Shown here one piece after another: positions 10,081-21,799 of a stretch of 64,000 bases of DNA. The notes under the pieces are model-generated. The model was not told where the DNA came from. It worked only from the letters and a program-made list of their open reading frames with translations, and ran no database searches. The DNA is taken from contig CM114272.1 in assembly GCA_050084515.1 (NCBI GenBank), positions 15,996,001 through 16,060,000 of the forward strand, written 5' to 3'. The translations under genes and the position numbers were made by a program. The first letter of the stretch is position 1. Each line of letters starts with the position of its first letter. This DNA is from Blasia pusilla (lineage: Eukaryota > Marchantiophyta > Marchantiopsida > Blasiales).

Positions 10081-12640
10081 TTCGGCAAAGCACACGCCCT
10101 CTTAGGGTGTGCACCAATGATAACCAAAATGTAAGCAATGGCTAATTGGAGAGTTTAGTGGGAGCGCACAAGGCCAAAATGAGATGTGAAGACGTACAAG
10201 AATGTGAGCATCAACATAACAAATCTGAGGCAACAAGGAATTATTGAAGAAGAAAGAAAATAAAGCCTTAGACTCCTCTCTTTCTGCAGAGTCAACCACA
10301 CTGCCCACACACTTAGAAGCAACACACAAGACAAATGGCTAGTGAAAGGCAAGCGGCTGTTACGCAAGGAGGGGTGAGCAATTGTTGCATAAAGGGGCAA
10401 GGGAGATAGATGTTGGTAGGATTGGATTGATTCTATAGGAATCTTGAATTGTAGGGAGATTGGGCTCAACAAACGGGAGTTCAAAGCGGAATTCAAAGCG
10501 GTAAACAACATGTGATAGCATCAGATTTATATAGATCAAAGCAATCAATTAGGATGTGTTCTAGATTTCTAGTGGTCTAGGAATCATGCATTTGACTGTA
10601 ATCACGCAACTATCACATTCGACTACTCTTCATAATAGTTGAAGTACATGGCTTGTACTTGGCTGTTGAACGTTTGAGCGTAATAACTTATGATCATTCA
10701 AAAGTGATTATCTTCATTTTAATATTAAAAGCTTATGGCTTAACTTTAAAGTCAAGAAATAGAGAATAATTTCCTTCTTTTCTTTTCTGATTGCTTTTTT
10801 GTCTTCCGACTTCGATTTGAACTTCTAGTAGACTTCCCTTCATGCCGTCATACTGGACATTGACTCTATCAGGATTGCCCATAGGCTCTAGAATATACTC
10901 AGGAGCTGACACTCTTGGATCTAGCGGGGGGCTTGCCAATTTCCAAAAATGGTCGTTCGGGTTTAGACCTAACCTGATACTCAATAGATTGCACAAGCCT
11001 CGGCAAGTTGTCATTTGGACCAACTAAGGCCTGGCTATCGGGGGCGGATGAGGGCACGGAATCCTTCCTAGCATCCCCAAAGTCTGGGTGATTTCAATGA
11101 CTTAGCTTCTTCCCCCATTCTAGATTGACTCCATAGAAGGATCTACTCCCACACAACAATTCAGGCTTGATTGTAGGTGGATGGAATCATCTCTTGTAAT
11201 TGGAGACCATGTAGGTCCAAGCAAAGGTGGAGTATTCCATTTCACATCGTAGTGTAGTTTAGAAGTTGTTGGGTAAGACTCCTTCTTCACAGTAATCTTT
11301 CCTCTACCTTGTGTAGATTTCATTGTAGTGCGTCTTTGAGTCATTGTCTCACCTTGTTAGAATCCCACGTACAATCATTTGATTAGTTTTCTTTAGGGAA
11401 CTTAACATTTGTCTTAGTGGTTTTGTGCAGATGGAAGCATCATATAAAGGACTGAATAGATCAAGGACCCATAAGGACTCAACAGTGGCAGTAGATACTT
11501 ACAATGTTGAATGTATACAGCATGCGCAACTCCACTTTGGACCCCTGAGAAATGTGGTTTTGGAAACATTGTAAAGAATGAACAGCAGCAACGAACAACT
11601 ATGAACTTTGCTCTCCAAATAGTAGGTTACATGCAGAGGAGTAGTATACTTCAAGCATAGCATGAAAGTAGGTGAGCATAAGGAGTAGTATACTTCAAGC
11701 ATAGCATGAAAGTAGGTGAGCATAGTATACTTCAAGCATAGCATGAAAGTAGGTGAGCATAGGATGAAAGCAAACAACACACTCATGGAGTAAGAAAAAC
11801 TCTAGAACCAAGAGGATGCACTTGTGTATCTGCACAATTTCAAATTGCTAATAATCCAAACATCTAGCAAGTTCCAAATGTGACTGTTGCATGTCCTAAG
11901 ATGCTGCGGTGTCCTAACATATGCCATAGAAGAACCCCTCATGTTAGAACCTTAAATTCAAAATCGTGTACTTGGGGGGCAAATTAAGATCTACGAATAA
12001 AGATAAGCTTTCCCCTAACGGTGGACACCATTAAAACGGCTCTAAAGATAAGTAATGAAATTTCAAGTATCACTACATAGCACATGCAATTTTTAAGTGG
12101 CGGCCAAGATCACAAACCAAGGTGTCAATGTGTGGGTCCATTCATGAAGGCACGTGTCACCGTGTGGGTCTATTTTCCGGAGGCTCTTCCTCTAACCCAA
12201 TCTTATAATAATATAGACTAGCCCGTTATATTTAATTTTCTTTGTCATCTCTTTTTAATTTTAATTCCCTTTCTCAGAAGTATGAGCCCTTTGAGGGATG
12301 TGAACCCCGTGAAGGTTTGCTCAAACCCTTTTATTTAATTATATAGATGGCTCTTTTTAGACCTCCCAAGCTTACTTATGGGAAGTAATTCAAGCGTTCC
12401 AAGAGTGTCATATATTTTCAAGTATTATTCCTTAAAATACCAGGATGCCGGACGAGAGTAGTAAATACCACACGTTTGGGCATAGAAAGGCCTGCAATCG
12501 AATCAAGTGAACGTGCCCGTAATTCCAATCTTGACTTGGCAAAGGTTGACAGAAGGAAATAAATAATGAAATAAACGAAGTGCCGAAATGTGGTGCGAGG
12601 TGATTGAGTGTCTATACCATACAGCTGGTACCTTCGTCAA
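10080..12640. other. AT-rich intergenic stretch with one minisatellite
   Basis: Open frames at minus 10511-10155, minus 11023-10733 and minus 11344-11120 have no recognisable domains. Apart from the minisatellite at 11640-11762 and a short motif near 12195-12221 that recurs elsewhere in the window, I see nothing. GC content rises from about 12.45 kb, marking the edge of the gene island. Confidence 0.35.
11640..11762 (+). repeat. minisatellite, three units of about 38-44 bp
   Basis: The block agtatacttcaagcatagc plus atgaaagtaggtgagcata occurs three times in direct tandem. The first junction carries a few extra bases (aggagt) and the second does not, so unit length varies. Confidence 0.9.
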
Positions 12641-15600
12641 ACATGATTCATCGTGAGTTATTCTGCCATCGGTAAGCTCTCTCCCCCCCCTCATTGCTCT
12701 TTCGGTCCCTATGCTCGGCAAGAACCGGCGTTCTTTGTAAATTTAGCCGGTCGAGAATGTGTGATTTCCGAAATGAAATCTGAAACTGTAGTCCAATTAC
12801 CGACGTGAAAACTGGGTTTGCGTTCTTAAATTTAGGAAAAACCCGCAAGAATGACGAAATTGCCGACATCCTTGAAAGTTCTCTCGGAAAGGAACCGGTG
12901 CGCCTAAAAAATCCTGTCCGAGCACTGGTCGGTCCTTTCAATGCAAAAACACTTTCCAACCTGATTCTCGCGGCAGAGCCGTCACCCAATCATTTTGGCA
13001 CTATTTCCCACGACAATCCTCCATCGGAGCCAGAGCCTCTCGGCTTCTTTTCCTTCTTTTTGGTGCCTGGCGCGTGAAGGCGGGAGAGACAAACGGCCTT
13101 AGATATGGTGTTCTTATAATGCCTGCTTTAGTTTCTGTCGTGCGCCGGTAGAAACTACAGTCCAGGAAAGAAAAGAAGGAGCACCGGAAAGTCTCTTTGG
13201 TGAAACGGAGTGGCTGCTCACAAGCCTCGATATCTAACGTCGTTCGTCTTACTTGTACGAGATGCACGAGGACCATGAATTCACGTCACATTGTGCATCA
13301 TTTCCACGCCAAGTGGAGAATTGAGGCGCGTTATGAATCTCGACCAATAGTGTAACAGATGCTCACTGTGATGGGATCGTCAATCGACTCGCTTTCCGAA
13401 TGTTTCGCCTCCTCCAGTTCTGCATTCGGATGCAACTCATGTGAGTGGAAAAGGATTCTCTCGGAACCGGATGATAAGCGAAAACCGGGTGCTTTTGTGC
13501 TTCTACTTTCGCTTTTGGTCCCTTCCACGGACACCGCATTGTCTAGGTAGCATCGGCGGTGATCGGATCTACCGTCTCTGCGTTTTAGTCCAACAAGACT
13601 CTCCAAATTTACTGGAGAAGCATTAGGGCGTTGACAGGTTCTTCGTTTTAATCTGAGTGTCCACTGTCATATCGGAACATCTTATTAGTGTTTTTTCTTC
13701 TTCGCCTTCGTCGTTTGGAGGCAGAGCGATTTTTCACAGTCGCGCGCGACCACATCGTCTTTTTGAACGATTGCGTTACTGTCCGTTCTCTCGAGTCTCG
13801 ACGGAGCGAGGAAACAGTGTGGGAAGATATTGCGATCTGTCTTCCGATGGAGAAATGTGAGGGTTAGATGTCGTAAGACGATGAGCTTTAGAAGTCTTCA
13901 GTTTACGCGCTTTCGTGTAATTCGTTCCTCATTCATCGTATGTAGAGCACAATTTAATCAAGGCCTCTCCATCAGTCATGCTCGGAGTCTGCGTTTCTAA
14001 GGTCGCGTGGTGATTACTATTGCACTGGAGACGCGATAGGAAGTCTCCTTTAAGGCTGTATGCAGTGTAGTGCAGAGCAATTATATTCTTCCGGTGGGTA
14101 CATAAGGTCATAAATGTTATGCAGAGTAAGGTCGCCCTAATCTTCCTGAGACACCGGTACCTCCGCTGCGTTCGTACGAGTTCTGACAAGAAATACCGAG
14201 CCACTTGAGCTCTGACGGCAATAAGAATCTCAGAGATGTTTGCGCAAATAGGACTGACTCGATCAGTGAGGTTCCCGGAGTAAGAGTTAGACTGTTAGAG
14301 TCAGTGGGCATCAATCCAATCTTTACCCTAACGATGTGGCAGTCTAGTGATTTCAGGCCAGTGTAAGCAAGTAGCTTGTAGTAAGCAATCAACGTTGAAA
14401 GATCTGCAGCATCAAAGGTACCTGCGATCTTCAAGCCGCTGTCATCTGTAGCCTTCTAGGCGTACATTGGCCATTGATGCTGCTTGCGACTCTTGAGTCT
14501 GGCCGTCCAGGACGCCAATCCCGCAGGAGGTTGATTCCCGGAGAAATGCACGGTCTCACAACTCTCTGTCACGGAGCTAGCTGCAGGTGCAGGAAGATAA
14601 CTAGAGGATCCGAACTTTTCTTGCACAATCAACTTTGCTGCTGGAGCTCTTGGAGAAAGAGAATCGTCTTCAGGAATCAGGACAGGGAAATCTGGGCCCG
14701 CAAGAGGAAATACGCAATCTCCGGAAAATCTATTTCTGGACGGGTATTTATGACTTCAATCATTGCAAGGATTGAATTTCTTCAGTACTCCAACCCAGTC
14801 AGATCATGCCACAAGAAACCACATATACCGGCACGGCACCTGAATCCAAACGCTCATATTTATCGCGGTGATCCCACCCTACGTGAGAGCCGTGATTGTT
14901 ACTCGGGTACCCACTTGGCCCCTTCCTCTGGCCAAGGGAATTCCGACCGGCCACGCCAAAGGAGGCTTTGGGGAAGGCTTGGCAGAAAACATGACCGATT
15001 CCGTAGCGAAAGCTCCAAGCGTACTTGTCTTTTGCTCGCAGCAGTCACACATTTGGTTTGCGACTTCCCATCTAGGACTCGTGCTTCAACTGCTCCATTG
15101 TAACTGATCTGACGGGTCTCTAATCCAGAAGAATTCAAAAGTAGTGATTGGCCATGGCTCTGGTTATCGACTGTTGAACTTTTCGCAGTTAGGCTCTGGG
15201 ACGCGACAAATTTCTGTTCTCGCGAATTTACGTACTGTATCGATGTTATCCATAGCAGTTTCTGGGCCAAATGTGTCGGTGTTGAGTGAGCGGAGACTCG
15301 AGACCCCTGTCAAAGCAGTGCGGCTTTGGCTCGGAAAATTCATTTCAATTCCAACTTTTCATTTGAAAAATGTGACATCCTCTTTGTCCTGCAGAGTACA
15401 GGTGCCCTGTTTTCCTGTAAAGAAAGGGTACACTTTAAGAAAGCTCGCAGTTCGCGGACAGCGATTGGCCGTTTCCGCCCGCCATCTCGGAGGAAATTGT
15501 ACTTTTGTAACGATTAACAGGCCCTAAAGTTCGGAATCTAAAGCTCGCTTCGACGTGTTAAACGGAACCTAAACCAACCTACCGGTGTGCCAGAGAACCA

Positions 15601-16761
15601 GTTCTCGCGGTTGTCGAGGAGAAAACGTCCGAGCAATAGAGACAATCACGAATGCATCCAAATCGATCTTGAACTTATCTCTACAAGTAAAGATAAGCTT
15701 GGGAGCATGAGTTCACGTATTGAATCGAACGAACTACGAAACAACTACGTGATAAAGAACGGTAAGAACCGCCAAAATAAATAATCAATTTGGAGCATGC
15801 TCTTTACTGGGTGTAAGCGTGATTTCGGGATCTATAAATGGCTACGAGTTGAATCCCATCATCTTTTATTCCAGGTCTGTATTTTTCGAGCTGGAATTCT
15901 CCCGTCCCACCGTAGAGACCTCGACGCCATTCGTCGAAACTTCGTGCGCATGGGGTCATTTTGTACCATTCCCTCCTTCCCTCCTTCGTGAGATTCACAG
16001 CCAATGTGAAAACGAACCTGTCGATGTAACACGTACAGTCTTATCTCTGCATATCTGGGAGAGATCACAGTTGCCGTCCAGATGATTCCCCGGAGCAAAC
16101 AGCTTGAGTGAAAACAAGCCTGTCAATGTCACACGTATAATCTAACCAATGCAAATCCTGGAGAGATCACAACTGGCGTCCAGACGATTCCCCGGAGCAG
16201 GAACTGCACTGACAAATGCTGCATAGAGCGGGGGTGAAGATGGCCGCCACGAGAACTCATCGATCCATCGCAGCACGTCAGAAACCCTAAAACCAGCAGC
16301 TCTCCTCTCTCCCGGTGCAGTCACCTTTCTTTCCGTGTAGAAAATTGGCACCGGATCCATCAAAAGCAGAGATAGATAGCGCGCGTGCCTTCCGCAGCGA
16401 TGAACAGAGAGAGATGAAAACGCGGGCACCCAATCGTCGAGGAAGAATCGGCATGAACCCTAAACATGCCGCCTCTGAAACCCGTGTTTGTGGATTGCCC
16501 CGGTTGGTTTTCCGCTAGCCATGCAAGTGTAGGACACCAGATCGGACGATCTCATGCGAGTCCGGAAGAATGAGTCTCCCAACGACAGCATCTGAACATC
16601 TCCCGTAAACTTCTTCGTGCTTGCCACTGCAAACTTGGACCCAGATGTAGGTCCTACCATCGCTTTAGATCTATTCCAGTTTTCTAAATGACCGCATGCG
16701 TGATTTCCTTCCTACCTCCTGTTGTCGCTTGTCGCGCTCGAATCTTCCGACCCGCGTTCTG
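12640..16761. other. moderate-GC region, no gene confidently recognised
   Basis: Base composition resembles the gene islands and open frames of 60-209 codons occur on both strands, the longest at plus 14474-15103. None has a motif I recognise, and overlapping frames on both strands suggest chance ORFs in GC-richer DNA. Between 16280 and 16470 are two AAACCCTA telo-box-like motifs (aaaccctaaaa and gaaccctaaac), which often lie upstream of plant housekeeping genes. They precede the small candidate gene at 16762. Confidence 0.3.
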
Positions 16762-16953
16762 ATGGCTGCGGTGCTAGACCAGCAATCGCCTTCTAAGCGT
16801 CGTTCGTTGCCGGTAGCAATTGGCAATCGCGTAGAATGCGACTGGCAACTGCATCAGACTATAAGTGACGTTCCCTCTCCTTGGGCTTTGGTGAAAGCCC
16901 TAGTGGCGGAACTCGAACAGCATCGTAACTGCTGTGTTTTGTTTGGGCCCACG
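16762..16953 (+). CDS. candidate first coding exon of a small unknown gene
   Basis: From an ATG at 16762 (MAAVLDQQSPSKRR) an open frame of 64 codons runs to a consensus splice donor (acg|gtgagt at 16954). The middle is LPVAIGNRVECDWQLHQ and the end is ELEQHRNCCVLFGPT. Two acceptors downstream (gcgcag near 17000 and ctagcag near 17110) would each reach a stop within about 20 codons, giving a protein of about 70-80 aa. I do not recognise the protein. Upstream telo-box-like motifs and a good donor are the only support, so this could be a chance ORF or the first exon of a degraded gene. The tRNA-Leu lies about 400 bp downstream. Confidence 0.3.
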
Positions 16954-17364
16954 GTGAGTCACAAATAGCTCTGACGTGATCGAGTGTAACTTGCGCAGTT
17001 GGTATTACCATGAAAACGTCGTAGACACTCTGCATCTATTCGGAATCCGAGCGGGTCGGTGGTGGATTCTGCTGTTGAGCTCGGTGGAGTGGATTTGGAT
17101 CTCTAGCAGGTTGGCTCTTTTCCTGATCTGCAATCATTAAGGTTACCTCCTGTAATGCATTAACTGCAAGCAAGCAGCAACAGAAAGCCCAGGGCTTGTG
17201 TTTATTATACAAACAAAGAAAAAAAGATAGATACGCTACTGAATGTGTTTTTGTGATGCGCTGCAGTTTGAGTAAGATGAAGTAGACGACGTTCCTCTAA
17301 GCTGTCCACTACCCCACTCTTTGCAGTTTACAAAATTGAAACGTAATCTCCAGGATATCATCCC

Positions 17365-17407
17365 GACGGTTTGGCCGAGTGGTCTAAGGCGCTGGATTTA
17401 GGCTCCA

Positions 17408-17439
<32 letters not shown>

Positions 17440-17444
17440 CGTCA
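17365..17444 (+). tRNA. tRNA-Leu (anticodon UAG)
   Basis: A full class-II tRNA of 80 nt. The acceptor stem gacggtt pairs with agccgtc (one G-U), followed by discriminator A. The D-arm is tggccgagtggtctaaggc (A box). The anticodon stem ctgga/tccag encloses loop tttaggc, so the anticodon is TAG. A short variable arm (gtccgaaagggc) and T-arm gtgggttcaaatcccac (B box) complete it. No intron and no encoded CCA, as expected for a nuclear gene. It decodes CUA and probably other CUN leucine codons. Transcription by Pol III would use the internal A and B boxes. Confidence 0.95.
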
Positions 17445-19785
17445 TCTCGGAGGATATCCCTCTGGTCCCTGAATTCTTTTGAAGCGGTATTTTGAGACAA
17501 GTCTGATACTTGATGGGTTCTCTAGAATGGGGGTTTGGGTTAGCTCTTTGGATTGCGGTCTTGTGGTCTGGGGTATAGTCAGCTCTTTGGATGCTGGACT
17601 TGGACTTTGCTGGCTCTTTTGATGAGTCCCCTTTTCCTGAGTACTCTGGTCTTCGGGTTTTATCAACTCTTTCTACTTTCGATTGTTTCTCTTCGTGATG
17701 TGTATGTTGGAATATGTGAAAGCCCTTCTCCCCGGAACATTTCAAAAAGTCTACGTTGAATCCCACAGCAATCGGATTCCCTCTCCTGTAGCTCGAGTTG
17801 CTTTATCAAGCTGCAGGATTTATGCTGAAACATCTGATTAGAATATGGTACTCCAAAAGCCCATGTTGTCGGGTGGTAAGAAGTTTGCAAGTTGGAAAGG
17901 TCGAAAAAGTCGAAGAATCTGTCATGAGAATTGCTTCTTTTCACCGAGTTGTTGACGCAAATTTCCCAACATCAGAACTTGGCTTTTATCCCTTCAGTGA
18001 TATCAGTTCAATCTTGTGGATATGCAAATCTGGTGACGAGGTCGACGAGTGAAGAATTGCCAGGAAACTACTCATTTCACACCCAAAAGTGCATTCAGAC
18101 CTAGAGAATGCTGACTTTCAAAGCAGTTGTGAAAATTTTCCGATGCGTTCCGCACACCTTCTACTGCCTGGGCTTTCCAACGGTTAGTATTTGCAGCTTC
18201 AATGGTTGGACTCTTGCTCAACAACCGTTCAATCACAGTGGCCCATAGTTTAGTTTCAATTTTCCTAACAGACAAACTCCTATCGTTGACAGTAGCAGAA
18301 TTTACGGGTGAACAACTGCCGGGTTCGACGATGTTGTCAATTTTCTAGTCGAAGTCCCTAAATCTTTCGACTTTGTCGGCGCAGTCTCTCCTATGTATAC
18401 TTTGTTGCAGGGGGTGATGAGTGGAAAACTCGCTCCACATGGACATTTATGTAGAGTCGTTTGGTGCGTCTTCTTTTACAGGCAGGATTTCTGCTACAAG
18501 TAGATTTCCCATTGCTAGTTGGTTCCTCACAGATCGAAGTGCATTCCTGAGGCCTTATCTCCCCTTTTTGCGAAATATTTGATGTGAAGGTCTTTTGAGC
18601 TTGGAAATGTTCAGCAGCGCAATTACCTCAGTGGTGCTGCAGCCCAGACCCTACGTGTGCGCACGGAGCTCATCCAATCCTGGTCAAGTTATGAGCGCTG
18701 GCATGGGACGTCCTTCCAACTCTCCGGAAAGATCAACTTACGTACCTTCACTGAGTACCAGTAAAGAAAGTCACCATCGCTGTGAGAGGAAGTCCTACGA
18801 AACAGGTCTACAATGAAGGACTTCATTCCACCGATGTCTAAACGAGATTCTTGAGCGCTGTCTCACGCTCCCCAGAGCGTCAGATCTCTCAAAATTTCTG
18901 GGCAGAGCACAAAATCGACGAGGTCAGATGACGGAAACATTGGTACTACGTAATCGAGACCCGGAAGCAATCCATCACGCAGATGCAGGAGGAGAATTCG
19001 AGTTTGTATCGATGCTAGTGTACCATGTAGGTCACTCCAAGGTCGAAATCCGTGCAATGAATGTAGTTGATCACGGCGGTAGGGAGCAGGCAAGAGACCG
19101 GGGGACCAAGAAAAAAATCATTTTCACCTGAATAAACCTGAAACAACTCAATTCCTCCTGACAGACACATGCAGGTCAGGACACAGTCACAGAAATGCGA
19201 TCGGTTGTGGTCAGTACGTCCCTAAGCTTATGAGTGAGTGTACCCAACTAACACGTGAGTGCTTGCAGCGAGCAAAGACGAATCGATCCGCCCGCGGGCC
19301 GGTTGGGAATGAATCATTCGAGATCGCCACAATCAAGAGAGTGTAGTGAAATCAACATTCTGGAGAACATGGACGAGGCCGGTCAAATGTTTATTTCCTC
19401 ACGAATCGGACGCATTCTGCACAAGGGTTGATAACCCGGCCAACCAGATCGTTGGAGCGATTCTTGCGACATGTGAATCGCTCGAGAGAGAGAGGTCTTA
19501 GCTCCTGTGCACGGCTCGCACTCCCGAGGACTTGCTAGTTTATGCTTGCACTCGCTACCACACATCAGAATATAATCGAATCACTGCGACCTCCTGCCCC
19601 GATCGAGGCATGTGAGTCGCTTGTGCTCCACTTACGGCCCGATCATATTGCGTGCGCCCCGCGATAGATCGGGCTCGAGTTGCCATGGATCTCGTGGGCA
19701 CCCCGAATCGAACCTTGCTGGTACCCGGGACTGCAATTCAGATGTCGGGTGTGATCACACGCTAGGGCACGCCTACGAGTAGTAA
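17445..19785. other. intergenic, no gene recognised
   Basis: Open frames up to 122 codons occur on both strands (for example minus 17766-17398, which overlaps the tRNA and so is a shadow). No domain, RNA gene or repeat array was recognised. The part nearest 19.78 kb is probably the 3' UTR of the aspartyl protease gene and contains a short hairpin (agcgattc and gaatcgct around 19454-19482). Confidence 0.35.
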
Positions 19786-21288
19786 TCAAGGAAGAGTGCT
19801 ACATTGGGCGGTCTTGAAACCCACGGCACCATTGTACGTAGCGTCGGCGGTGCGATTGATGAAGACATGCGTGTTCTGCAGCTGGAGGTTGCCGATGATG
19901 GACATTCCGTCCCCCGCACTCGCCGCCAGACAGTAGACGGTCTGGTCCACATGCATGAAGAAATTTTCGCTCGGAGGTGTCCAGTCTTGCCCCAAGAATC
20001 CGAAGGTGATGTCGGGCCACACCGGCGACAGATCCGAGCCCACGTCGAAGCACAGGTCGAAACCATACAGGTCTCCGGCGACTTGGACATAGCTCAAAAC
20101 TGTGATGAGCTGCAGCACCAGAGCGTCGTACGCAGTCTGTACGATCTCCGTGAAGGTGGTACCGGTGTCGAGAATCGTTCCAGCGCGGAACACGGTGTTG
20201 GAAACGCCCAGACACACGCCGTCCACCTTGATGCAATTGATCTGCACGAAGTACCAGGTCGGGCTGTGGGCGACTCTCAGAAGCGGGGTCCAATGGCTGC
20301 CAGTGGACCCCAAGAACGCTTCGTCGCCGATGATGAGAGGGCTGGTTGCCGTTTCGGCGTCGTCCAAGCTCACCAAACAGAATGACATTTTCTTCCCCAT
20401 CTTGGAGCTCAATTGTGAGGGCAGAGAGAGGCGGCCCATACCGATTCCGACCACCCCATCGGTCCCGGCCAAATCCCCGACGCTGATGAGACCGCAACCG
20501 AATGTGAAATTGGCGATTCGAGTCACGGCCCCTCCTCCGGCTGTGGAGTCGAGTTGGAGGGTATCTTTGGCCAAGTTTCCGATACTGGAAGTTCCATCGC
20601 CGTAGTCGTAGGTGTACTTGCACGTGGGATTGCAGGTCATTCCATTCCGCGGGAGGGCATTGCAATCGGCGGTGCCGCAAGGCTCCCGCACGAAGGTCGA
20701 CGAGAGACTGGGATTGAAGCGAGGGTGGGGCGTCGGTATGCAAGTAGTGCAGCCGCGACATTGGACCCAATTGAGATCGCTTCCGGAGTCCACGATTGCG
20801 ACGAATTTCTGAGATGGTTTGCCGAAAGCCAGTTTCATGACGAATTCGCCTTGCTGAGAGTAGTAGACTTGTGACTCGACGCCCAAAAGCTTGGAGCCCT
20901 TGGGACGAGCGCTACCTTCGCTCCCCAAAGCCGACTCGATGCTGCTCCGCACGGATTTGCTCCGCTCTTTGCTGCGCTCCGCAGCATTCTTCATGCGCTC
21001 CCCGAACGTGAGGTTCTTCGACGCGTCGCGCAGAGGCGAATCGATGTGGTCTCTGTGCAGTATTCGCATTGTCAAGCTGCTCCCGTCCGACCAGTCCGCA
21101 TCCCAGTCCTCCTCCTTATCTTCGAGCGGGCGTCGTCCTCGGCGCGCCGAGACTTCACAAGGGAGGCTCACGACGACGAGCATCAACAGGGCAGCTGCGA
21201 TCATGCCCACCACCCTCCTCTCCGCCATCGCCGAGCGCGTGCATGCCCCGGACGTCGCCCCTGAGCGTGCGACCATATCGATCGACAT
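19786..21288 (-). CDS. nepenthesin-type aspartyl protease (A1 family), intronless
   Basis: A 500-aa plant aspartyl protease of the atypical A1B group, an endopeptidase of the secretory pathway, vacuole or apoplast. Both catalytic motifs are present: DSGSD at residues 167-171 and DTGTT at 374-378. The flap-side YDYGDGTSSIGNLA is at 227-240, and Cys-rich nepenthesin-like inserts (CRGCTTC, CGTADC, CNPTC) lie at about 177-223. IIGNLQLQNTHVF near 464-476 is the usual C-terminal hydrophobic-Gly motif. A hydrophobic segment at about 26-43 would be a signal peptide or anchor, followed by a charged propeptide (about 45-135). The ATG at 21288 is the first; Met21 would place the hydrophobic stretch closer to the N-terminus. 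The mature enzyme has family-typical length and no lesion. DSG in place of DTG at the first site is common in this group. The neighbours give no functional clue. Confidence 0.93.
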   Translation of the reverse strand: MSIDMVARSGATSGACTRSAMAERRVVGMIAAALLMLVVVSLPCEVSARRGRRPLEDKEEDWDADWSDGSSLTMRILHRDHIDSPLRDASKNLTFGERMKNAAERSKERSKSVRSSIESALGSEGSARPKGSKLLGVESQVYYSQQGEFVMKLAFGKPSQKFVAIVDSGSDLNWVQCRGCTTCIPTPHPRFNPSLSSTFVREPCGTADCNALPRNGMTCNPTCKYTYDYGDGTSSIGNLAKDTLQLDSTAGGGAVTRIANFTFGCGLISVGDLAGTDGVVGIGMGRLSLPSQLSSKMGKKMSFCLVSLDDAETATSPLIIGDEAFLGSTGSHWTPLLRVAHSPTWYFVQINCIKVDGVCLGVSNTVFRAGTILDTGTTFTEIVQTAYDALVLQLITVLSYVQVAGDLYGFDLCFDVGSDLSPVWPDITFGFLGQDWTPPSENFFMHVDQTVYCLAASAGDGMSIIGNLQLQNTHVFINRTADATYNGAVGFKTAQCSTLP

Positions 21289-21760
21289 GGAGCGACCGCG
21301 CTCGGCTGTGCAGCGTACGTGGGACTCGCGTGGTATCCGCGCACTGCCGGTACTTCGCCGAGGTCGAGTGGCGTTTACACAGGCGAAGAACCCATCTTGA
21401 AAGCAGCCGAGGAATTCCGAGCGCTATTAGTACCAATGATCGAATCGACCGAGTCCAAACGGCCGTGCCGATTACGCTCGACAACGCGCGGGACTCGCCG
21501 GTTGGGAGCAAGGACTGGTCACCAAAAGTGCGACATGAGTCGAGTTTCCAGCAGGCACTAACTGGTCAACTCGATCGTACGGGGTTTGAACACTCCGATG
21601 CCGATGTTCGCTTTCGGCTTTGGACTTTTGAGTACGAGTCACTCCCACAAGCTAGCAGCAATTCGAATTTCAAGCTTCGCCCGAGCTGGATGAGCTTTCT
21701 GTTGTTGATGGGGGGCGGCGATACTTATGTACTCGATCTTTCGGTGGGCCGCTTGACCGC

Positions 21761-21776
21761 GGGCTATATAAGTGTC
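21761..21776. promoter_or_regulatory. TATA-like box
   Basis: The near-palindromic ctatataag lies about 475 bp upstream of the aspartyl protease start and could act on either strand. With minus orientation it would give a 5' UTR of about 440 nt for the protease. Weak support only. Confidence 0.3.
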
Positions 21777-21799
21777 GATAGTCGACAACTGCTCATGTG

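Noticed and set aside
14474-15103. 209-codon plus-strand open frame.
   Set aside because: No recognisable domain, compositional bias typical of chance frames, and competing frames on both strands.
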